Below are positions 1 through 7,311 of a stretch of DNA of 12,306 bases, piece after piece. The first letter of the stretch is position 1; each line of letters starts with the position of its first letter. A program made the position numbers and the translations under genes. The stretch lies in the NCBI GenBank assembly GCA_030591195.1, contig JAUVBO010000018.1, positions 1-12,306 on the forward strand, given 5' to 3'. The notes under the pieces are model-generated. The model saw only the letters and a list, made by a program, of their open reading frames with translations. It was not told where the DNA came from and did no database searches. Source of the DNA: Pseudomonadota bacterium (GTDB lineage Bacteria > Myxococcota > Polyangia > GCA-2747355 > JACKDQ01).

Positions 1-84
1 ATCAAGGGGATAGCACACCCACGCCCCGCCAGCCCACACTCGTCGCAGCTCGTGAGCGGATCGTCGCCACCGGCCCGGCGGGTG
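1..84. other. Left-edge intergenic stretch, no gene seen
   Basis: This is the region downstream of the esterase gene, which is read leftward and stops at 85-87. No convincing coding frame is visible. A GC-rich imperfect palindrome around 68-82 could form a hairpin at the end of the esterase transcript. It has no T-run after it in the minus direction, so I do not call a terminator. Confidence 0.4.
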
Positions 85-2004
85 CTACTGGACGTTGACC
101 AGGGCGCTGCTCTGCTTGCCCGACAGCGCCACCTCGACGCTCGCCACGCCCGGCCCCATCGCCGACAGCTGGCCGTCGACCGGATCGACGGCGAGCACCG
201 CGGGGGCGGACGAGATCAACGACAGGGGGGGGGTGGCGTCCGCGAAGACCTTGGTCAGCGCGAAGTCGTCCTCGTAGAGCAGGTCAACCGAGGCGTAGGC
301 CGCCTCGCCCGGCGCGAGCGTCTCGCGGCTGACCCGGGTCTCGGTGCGGATCAACCGCGGCGCCCGGCGGCGGAGCAGGAAGTGGAGGATCTTCTTGATC
401 CGGCGGGCCCAGGCCCGCTCGCTGTGATCCTCGCCCTCGGCCTCGAGGTAGCCGAGATCGTCGCCTTCCTCCCAGCCGAGGGCGGCGAGCTTCTCGGCGA
501 GGCGCCGGTTCTGGGCGAGCAACCAGCCGCGACCGGTGGGCTCCTTTTCCACCTCGTCGGTACCGGCATCGATCCAGTAGCGGAGCGCCTTCTGCGGTCC
601 CTGGTAGGCCTCGATGCTCTGAAGCAGCGACAGGGCATTGTGCTTGAAGGATCCCGAGACGCAGCCTGCGGCGCCGAAGATCTCGGGGTGGCTCCACGAC
701 TGATAGACCGCGATCGCGCCACCGAAGGACGAGCCGATGTTGGCGGTGTGCTCGGCCTGGGGCAGGGTCCGGTAGTGATGGTCGACGTAGGGTTTGAGGC
801 TGTGGATCAGCCAGGCGGTGTAGGCCGGCTTGGCGTCTCCGTCGGTGGGGCTGCCGACGTACTCCCTGGTTCGGTCCGCGCCGGCGTTCCAGATGCCGAC
901 CACGATCGCCGGCTCGATGGCGCCCTCGGCCGTCAGCTCGTCGTGAAACTCGTCGACCATCCACTCGTCGCCAAGGGCCGACTCGGCCGCGTCGTAGAGG
1001 TTCTGACCGTCGTGGAAGTAGATCACCCGGTAGCGGCGGGTCGAGGTGTGGTAGTCGGCGGGCAGCATCAGCTTGACGTTGCGTGGGGCGAGGCCCTGGT
1101 CGTTGTTGAACTGCTCGAGCATCACGTAGCGGCCGCTGGCGATCACCTTGGCAGGCTTGTCCGACGGATCCCAGGCCTCCACCGTTCGCGCCTTGCGGCG
1201 GGTGAAGATCAGGCTCGTCTCGTCGGTGCCGTGGGAGGTGACCGCGTGCAGTCGCAAGGTGACGCTGTTGCCGACGGCGAGGCCGGCGCCGAGCTCGATG
1301 AGCTCGCCCGGGGCGAAGCTCTTGCCCCCCTGAGCCGGGTCCGAGCCGTCGAGGGTGTAGCGTCGGGTCGTGGCCGGGGCGCCGTCGGCGAGCAGGGTCA
1401 CCGCGAGCTTCTCGGCGTAGATGTTGCCGCCGGGCGGCGCCGCCGAGACCCGCGGAAACCGGTCGGGGTGGCGGTCGTACCAGCGGCCGACCAGGCGACC
1501 GCCGTGGCCGACGCCGGTGGGCACGAACCAGCCCTCACCGAGGCGCGCGAGGTCCACGGTCTGGGCGCCGCCCGCGTCGGAGAAGACCAGGCCGGCGCTC
1601 TGCTGGCCGGTCAGCGTCAGACCATACCAGCCGTCGCCCTCGTCGGTCAGGGGCAGCCCGGGCCAGCTGGTCTGGAGCCGGTCGGGCTCGCTTTGCCAGT
1701 AGTGGACGTGGGCCGCGCCCCAGCCGGCGGGCTTGCGCAGGTGCACTGTCAGCGTCTGGCTGATGGTCGCGTCCGGCGTGGGGATCGTGGAATCGCCGTT
1801 GGTGTTGCCGTCGGCTGGCGTGCTCGACGCCTCGGCGTTGCCGGCGTCGTGGGTCGTGTCAGCTGCGATGTCGTTTGTCGGCGGTGAGCCGTCGTGGCCG
1901 CTGTCCGGACCGGCGTCGTCGTCACTGAAGCAGCCACCGGTCACCAGCAGCGACAGCAGCAGCGGCAGCCGGGCAGTGCGGGGGCGCTGACGAGAGAGGG
2001 GCAT
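85..2004 (-). CDS. Lipoprotein esterase of the esterase D / PF00756 type with starch-binding-like module
   Basis: Predicted 639-residue secreted lipoprotein. Residues 1-25 form a signal peptide with Arg residues, a Leu-rich core and a lipobox-like VTGGC (Cys25). An Asp/Ser/Thr-rich linker follows to about 82. Residues 83-165 resemble a family 26 starch-binding module (HYW, WPG, WYGLTL, QTVDL). Residues 195-268 resemble the chitobiase C-terminal beta-sandwich (RYTLDGSDP). Residues 300-545 are an alpha/beta-hydrolase esterase: GSSFGG gives nucleophile Ser426, Asp479 or Asp483 is the likely acid and His527 (GEDHSE) the likely base. The last 80 residues end in a Big_2-like Ig fold. ATG at 2004 is chosen because it starts the signal peptide; the open frame extends further upstream, but there it only overlays lspA. 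Its Shine-Dalgarno is weak, and with lspA 56 bases upstream, cotranscription is likely. Expected reaction is ester hydrolysis at the cell surface; the substrate is unknown, perhaps acylated polysaccharide. A run of nine C residues lies in the C-terminal part. Confidence 0.85.
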   Translation of the reverse strand: MPLSRQRPRTARLPLLLSLLVTGGCFSDDDAGPDSGHDGSPPTNDIAADTTHDAGNAEASSTPADGNTNGDSTIPTPDATISQTLTVHLRKPAGWGAAHVHYWQSEPDRLQTSWPGLPLTDEGDGWYGLTLTGQQSAGLVFSDAGGAQTVDLARLGEGWFVPTGVGHGGRLVGRWYDRHPDRFPRVSAAPPGGNIYAEKLAVTLLADGAPATTRRYTLDGSDPAQGGKSFAPGELIELGAGLAVGNSVTLRLHAVTSHGTDETSLIFTRRKARTVEAWDPSDKPAKVIASGRYVMLEQFNNDQGLAPRNVKLMLPADYHTSTRRYRVIYFHDGQNLYDAAESALGDEWMVDEFHDELTAEGAIEPAIVVGIWNAGADRTREYVGSPTDGDAKPAYTAWLIHSLKPYVDHHYRTLPQAEHTANIGSSFGGAIAVYQSWSHPEIFGAAGCVSGSFKHNALSLLQSIEAYQGPQKALRYWIDAGTDEVEKEPTGRGWLLAQNRRLAEKLAALGWEEGDDLGYLEAEGEDHSERAWARRIKKILHFLLRRRAPRLIRTETRVSRETLAPGEAAYASVDLLYEDDFALTKVFADATPPLSLISSAPAVLAVDPVDGQLSAMGPGVASVEVALSGKQSSALVNVQ

Positions 2005-2060
2005 GACCCCGATGGTACTAGCCAATCCGTCGGCCTCGTGCAACCTGTCGGGCGTCGGCG

Positions 2061-2555
2061 TCAGGGCATCTTCTGTGGCGTCGCGCGGTCGTAGCTGGCC
2101 CAGGCGAGCAGGGCCAGGCCGGCGACGATCAACACGTCGGCGACGTTGAACACCGGCCAGTGGTGAAGGTGGATGAAGTCGACGACGTAGCCGCGGATGG
2201 CGCGATCGGTGAAGTTGCCGAGGCCCCCGGCGAGCGCCAGCGCCAGCCCGGCGCCGCCGATCAGGGCGCGGCGCTGGAGCAGTTGGGTGCGCACCGCGAA
2301 GACCCCGAGCAGGGCAAACACCGCGAGGTTGGCGATCAGGATCAGCGGCCGGCGCACACCCTCCGGGATCACGCGCAGGGCGTTGAACGCCACGTCGCGG
2401 TTCTCGGTGTAGGTCAGGTCGAGCACGCCCGCCACCAGCTCGATCGAGGGCCCGGCGCCCAGGTGGCGCTTGGCGAGGTGCTTGGTCGCGTGGTCGCAGC
2501 CGACGAGCAGCATCACGGCGACGACGAGCAGATAGATCGCGCGGGGTCTGGGCAC
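2061..2555 (-). CDS. lspA: Lipoprotein signal peptidase (signal peptidase II)
   Basis: Inner-membrane aspartyl protease that cleaves the signal peptide of diacylglyceryl-modified prolipoproteins just before the lipobox Cys. The predicted 164 residues match the usual family length. Visible family marks are Asp21 in CDHATK, the ENRDVAFN segment (Asn52), GGLGNFTDR with catalytic Asp117, and VVDFIHLHHWPVFNVAD with catalytic Asp140. Four hydrophobic segments lie near 6-20, 68-88, 99-113 and 138-153. I chose GTG at 2555 because GGAG lies 6 bases upstream and the protein then begins right before the first membrane segment. An ATG at 2606 would add 17 residues and has AGGA only one base away. The next gene downstream encodes a lipoprotein, and two more signal-bearing lipoprotein candidates lie in the window, so clients are close by. 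Confidence 0.95.
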   Translation of the reverse strand: MPRPRAIYLLVVAVMLLVGCDHATKHLAKRHLGAGPSIELVAGVLDLTYTENRDVAFNALRVIPEGVRRPLILIANLAVFALLGVFAVRTQLLQRRALIGGAGLALALAGGLGNFTDRAIRGYVVDFIHLHHWPVFNVADVLIVAGLALLAWASYDRATPQKMP

Positions 2556-2561
2556 GAGTCG

Positions 2562-2565
2562 CTCC
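2562..2565 (-). promoter_or_regulatory. Ribosome binding site that sets the lspA start
   Basis: GGAG on the minus strand lies 6 bases before the GTG at 2555. It supports the shorter, family-length LspA over the upstream ATG at 2606. Confidence 0.6.
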
Positions 2566-2711
2566 GTGGGTCGTTTTGGGAGCAACCCTTCTCGCCCGCG
2601 GTTCATTCCTAGGTCCCATCGGCCGCCGCACCTCGGATTGCTAGCGGGGGGCAAGGCCGGCCTGTACCGGTTCGACGACGGTTGTGGTACGCTGATCCTT
2701 CGGGTCCGAGA

Positions 2712-2743
2712 CGTCGGTTTTTCCGACGATTTTCGCGTTTTTT
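2712..2743 (+). promoter_or_regulatory. Hairpin with T-rich tail in the leader of the sigma-54 activator gene
   Basis: CGTCGG (2712-2717) and CCGACG (2723-2728) form a perfect 6-bp stem around a TTTTT loop. ATTTTCGCG and then six T residues (2738-2743) follow. On the plus strand this resembles an intrinsic terminator or attenuator, yet no plus-strand gene lies upstream; it sits 15 bases before the GTG start at 2758. If transcription of the activator gene starts upstream of it, it could limit read-through. It could also be a protein-binding dyad in the divergent lspA/activator promoter region. No clear -35/-10 or -24/-12 promoter was found for either divergent gene. Confidence 0.35.
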
Positions 2744-2757
2744 GACCGAGACAGGCT

Positions 2758-5034
<2,277 letters not shown>

Positions 5035-5112
5035 GCACCACATCCTTGCTTGACGACGATCTTCGGCCCGGCCGACTTTGCGTTGATCGAGATCACTTTG
5101 CTGCGCAGCTCT

Positions 5113-5153
5113 TGCCGCTTGGCGACGCAACAAGCGGCACCTCGGGTTTTTTT
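5113..5153 (+). terminator. Inverted repeat plus T-run: terminator of the activator gene or activator-binding site
   Basis: TGCCGCTT (5113-5120) and AAGCGGCA (5132-5139) are a perfect 8-bp inverted repeat with an 11-base loop. A run of seven T residues (5147-5153) follows after CCTCGGG. It lies 78 bases past the activator stop, as an intrinsic terminator would, but the loop is long and the T-run is offset by 7 bases. The dyad is also centred about 100 bases upstream of the predicted PilZ transcript start (near 5226), a normal place for a sigma-54 activator site. The two roles are not exclusive. Confidence 0.4.
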
Positions 5154-5162
5154 CCAGAAATC

Positions 5163-5180
5163 ACAGATGTTTGCGTCTGT
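5163..5180. repeat. Short inverted repeat upstream of the PilZ promoter
   Basis: ACAGA (5163-5167) and TCTGT (5176-5180) are separated by 8 bases. The dyad is centred roughly 54 bases upstream of the predicted transcript start. It could be an operator, but five-base arms arise by chance often. Confidence 0.25.
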
Positions 5181-5199
5181 ATGCCGCCGTGGTCAGCGA

Positions 5200-5215
5200 T
5201 GGAACAGTGCTTGCT
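5200..5215 (+). promoter_or_regulatory. Sigma-54 (-24/-12) promoter for the PilZ gene
   Basis: TGGAACAGTGCTTGCT matches the consensus TGGCACG-N4-TTGCW with correct spacing, invariant GG and GC, and two mismatches (C to A, G to A). The predicted transcript start is near 5226. That gives a leader of about 33 bases containing AAGGAG before the GTG at 5259. A TATAAC overlaps its end (5215-5220), but no -35 box accompanies it. Confidence 0.65.
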
Positions 5216-5243
5216 ATAACAAGCAACCGTGACCAGACGACGC

Positions 5244-5249
5244 AAGGAG
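5244..5249 (+). promoter_or_regulatory. Ribosome binding site that sets the PilZ start
   Basis: AAGGAG lies 9 bases before the GTG at 5259. An earlier in-frame GTG at 5229 lacks such a site and would fall almost on the predicted sigma-54 transcript start, so 5259 is preferred. Confidence 0.6.
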
Positions 5250-5258
5250 CGCGGACAA

Positions 5259-5708
5259 GTGATCGGACCAAGCAGCCAGAAGGCTTCGAATCGGTGGCGA
5301 TGGTTGTGGCAGGGCAAGGAGAGCTCGACCCCCAAGAAGAAGCGCCGCCGGAGATCCCGCCGCCGGTGTGCCTCGTCCGCCGAGCTGACCCGGAGCTTCG
5401 ACGCGGTTTGCACTGTCCGGCCCAAGGGTGAGCTCGGGCCTTTCGCCGCCAGCAGCCAGCGCATTACCCTCGGCGGGATGTTCGTCGACGCCGAGGTGCT
5501 GCCCCGGATCGATAGCCAGGTCACCATCGACATCGTACCCGCCGACGGTCGGCCCTTGCGGGTTCAGGCCCGGGTGGTTCAGGTCCGCCCCGACCGTGGT
5601 TTTGGCTGCATCTTCACCAGGATCTCGGATCTCTCCGAGGCTTGTCTCACGCGCTGGCTCGGCCACTGCGGCGGCATGCTCCCCGTCTCGGGAGAGATCG
5701 AGGCCTAG
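5259..5708 (+). CDS. PilZ-domain-like protein with basic N-terminus
   Basis: Predicted 149-residue soluble protein. Residues 27-37 are a dense Lys/Arg stretch (KKKRRRRSRRR). Residues about 46-125 read as a PilZ beta-barrel: FDAVCTVRP, then QRITLGGMFVDAEVLP, then VQARVVQVR and GFGCIFTRIS. PilZ proteins bind cyclic di-GMP through an N-terminal RxxxR and a D/NxSxxG motif. Here the second motif is altered to RITLGG (acidic residue replaced by Arg, Ser by Thr), while the basic stretch could supply the arginines, so binding is uncertain. The gene lies between the sigma-54 activator and the VWA lipoprotein and has its own sigma-54-like promoter at 5200-5215. A role as c-di-GMP effector or adaptor in surface behaviour is inference. 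A start at GTG 5229 would give 159 residues. Confidence 0.75.
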   Translation: MIGPSSQKASNRWRWLWQGKESSTPKKKRRRRSRRRCASSAELTRSFDAVCTVRPKGELGPFAASSQRITLGGMFVDAEVLPRIDSQVTIDIVPADGRPLRVQARVVQVRPDRGFGCIFTRISDLSEACLTRWLGHCGGMLPVSGEIEA

Positions 5709-5772
5709 AGCACCAGAGCCGTCTCTCCGTCTCAGTTTTCCACGACCGATGGTTGCTCACGACCTCGGGGAT

Positions 5773-5787
5773 CTGGCACACCGCCAG
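5773..5787. repeat. Inverted repeat upstream of the VWA promoter, possible activator site
   Basis: CTGGC (5773-5777) and GCCAG (5783-5787) are perfect arms around ACACC. The dyad is centred about 87 bases upstream of the predicted VWA transcript start (near 5867), within the usual range for sigma-54 activator sites. The overlapping TGGCACACCGCCAGC (5774-5788) also has the GG-N10-GC spacing of a weak second -24/-12 element, but its -12 half is poor. Confidence 0.3.
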
Positions 5788-5840
5788 CCGGCCACCTAGC
5801 CAACTCCTTGAAATGTGAAGACGCGCGCTCCATCACCGGA

Positions 5841-5856
5841 AGGCACGTGGCTTGCT
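5841..5856 (+). promoter_or_regulatory. Sigma-54 (-24/-12) promoter for the VWA lipoprotein gene
   Basis: AGGCACGTGGCTTGCT matches TGGCACG-N4-TTGCW at every conserved position except the first T. It has invariant GG and GC at exact spacing and is the strongest of the three candidates. The predicted transcript start near 5867 leaves an 18-base leader holding AGGGGGAG (5873-5880), 4 bases before the ATG at 5885. Confidence 0.75.
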
Positions 5857-5884
5857 TTCTCCCGAACGGAAGAGGGGGAGACGC

Positions 5885-7279
5885 ATGAAGAACACTCGGA
5901 GGATGCTCGGGGGCGCGCTGGTCGCGGGACTGCTGCTGTTCGCGGCCGGCTGCAACGACGACAACATCGGCCCGGGAGATCCGCCCGTCAGCGGCGGCGA
6001 TCCCGTGGAGTGGGAGACGGGCGCCAACCCTGCGTGGGGGAGCGATCGCGGCGGTGTTGGCGGCGACGCGGACATGGCGGCGAGCGGTGCGGCTCCCTCG
6101 GCCAGCGAGGGTGGTGGTGAGGGGGGCCTGGCCCCGCCCGAGCCGGCGCCGCCGTCAACGACCACTGGCACCAATGGCCAGATCGAGCCCGGGACGTTGA
6201 CCGCCGGGAGCTTCGACGATCACCTCAACCCCGCGGCCTTCGACGCCTACTGGAAGACCACCGGCCAGCACAGCCAGGACGCACCCGACCTGAGCCAGCG
6301 CGCATTGATCACCGTGCGCAACGGCGCGGGTGTTCCGGTCAACCAGGCCAAGGTGACCGTCAGCTCGGCGGGCAAGGTGCTGCTGACCACGACCACCGCT
6401 GCGGACGGCCGGGTGCTCTTGCTGCCGGCGGTGGACGGTGCGGGCGACGGAAGCTACCAGGTCGAGGTCTCCGCCCTCGGCAAGAGCGCCACCGCCAGCG
6501 GGCTCGCCCTCGACCAGGCGCCGTGGGAGCTGACCCTCGAGGTGCAGAGCTCGCTTCCCGGCCAGCTCGACCTGCTGTTCGTCGTCGATGCCACTGGCAG
6601 CATGAGCGACGAGATCGAGTTCCTCAAGGTGGAGACGGCTCAGATAGCCGACACCGTGGCGGCCAAGCACCCCAGCATCGACATCCGCTTCGGCTTGATC
6701 GTCTACCGCGACGAGGGCGACCTCTACGTCACTCGTGGCTACGGCTTTGGCGACCTGAAGCAATTCCAGGCCTTCCTCGCCCAGCAGCAGGCGGGCGGCG
6801 GCGGCGACTACCCGGAGGCGATGCACTCGGCCCTCGAGGACGCGACCAAGCGCCTGCCCTGGCGCACGGGTAACGTCGCCCGGGTGGCGTTCCTGATGGC
6901 CGACGCGCCACCCCACGACGACAAGGTCGCGGCGACCTTCGACGCCGTCGCTGCCCTGCGCGACAAGCAGGTTCGGGTCTACCCCGTGGCGGCCAGCGGC
7001 GTCGCCGACCTGGCCGAGCTCGCGATGCGCGGGGCGGCCTTCATGACCCTCGGCCGCTACCTGTTCCTCTCCGACGACTCTGGCGTGGGCAACAGCCACG
7101 CCGAGCCCCACGTCCCGTGCTACGAGGTGGAGAAGCTCGAGCAGCTGATGATCCGGATGATCGACACCGAGCTGTCGGGCGAGCTCGTCGCTGCCGATCC
7201 CGCCAGCGTGCTGCGCACCGTCGGCCAGCCGGTGGATGGTGTCTGTCAGCCGAGCAACCCCACCGCCCCTCAGCAGTAG
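5885..7279 (+). CDS. VWA-domain lipoprotein
   Basis: Predicted 464-residue surface lipoprotein. Residues 1-23 are a signal peptide with lipobox FAAGC (Cys23). A low-complexity Gly/Ala/Pro/Ser linker runs to about 100, long enough to span an envelope layer. Residues 138-200 resemble a carboxypeptidase-regulatory or Ig-like beta-sandwich (ALITVRNGAGVPV..KVTV, TTAADGRVLL). Residues 227-430 are a von Willebrand factor A domain with metal-site residues DATGSM (Asp235, Thr237, Ser239), FGLIVYRDEGD, GGGGDYPEAMHSAL and LMADAPPH. These are the marks of the DATGSMSDEI subgroup, not of classical integrin-type DxSxS domains. VWA domains bind protein partners through a metal ion. The ATG at 5885 begins the signal peptide, has AGGGGGAG upstream and sits behind the sigma-54-like promoter. 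A TTG frame start at 5852 would lie inside the promoter. It converges on the MopE-like gene with 32 bases between stops. Confidence 0.9.
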   Translation: MKNTRRMLGGALVAGLLLFAAGCNDDNIGPGDPPVSGGDPVEWETGANPAWGSDRGGVGGDADMAASGAAPSASEGGGEGGLAPPEPAPPSTTTGTNGQIEPGTLTAGSFDDHLNPAAFDAYWKTTGQHSQDAPDLSQRALITVRNGAGVPVNQAKVTVSSAGKVLLTTTTAADGRVLLLPAVDGAGDGSYQVEVSALGKSATASGLALDQAPWELTLEVQSSLPGQLDLLFVVDATGSMSDEIEFLKVETAQIADTVAAKHPSIDIRFGLIVYRDEGDLYVTRGYGFGDLKQFQAFLAQQQAGGGGDYPEAMHSALEDATKRLPWRTGNVARVAFLMADAPPHDDKVAATFDAVAALRDKQVRVYPVAASGVADLAELAMRGAAFMTLGRYLFLSDDSGVGNSHAEPHVPCYEVEKLEQLMIRMIDTELSGELVAADPASVLRTVGQPVDGVCQPSNPTAPQQ

Positions 7280-7311
7280 GTTCCCCCCGAGCTATTCACA
7301 CTACAGACCGC

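Noticed and set aside
52..1887. A 611-codon plus-strand frame opposite the esterase
   Set aside because: The minus strand has a signal peptide and esterase catalytic motifs; the plus-strand product looks like an antisense shadow.
2028..2054. Possible sigma-54 promoter for the esterase on the minus strand
   Set aside because: A TTGCA lies here, but the paired GG of the -24 element is missing and the site overlaps or adjoins the end of lspA; the esterase is more likely cotranscribed.
2681..2697. Sigma-54-like TGGTACG upstream of the activator gene
   Set aside because: The -24 half is good, but the base pair expected as GC at -12 is absent, so it is not called.
5852..5884. Upstream TTG start for the VWA lipoprotein
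   Set aside because: It would put charged residues before the signal peptide and lies within the -12 element; the ATG at 5885 has its own ribosome binding site.
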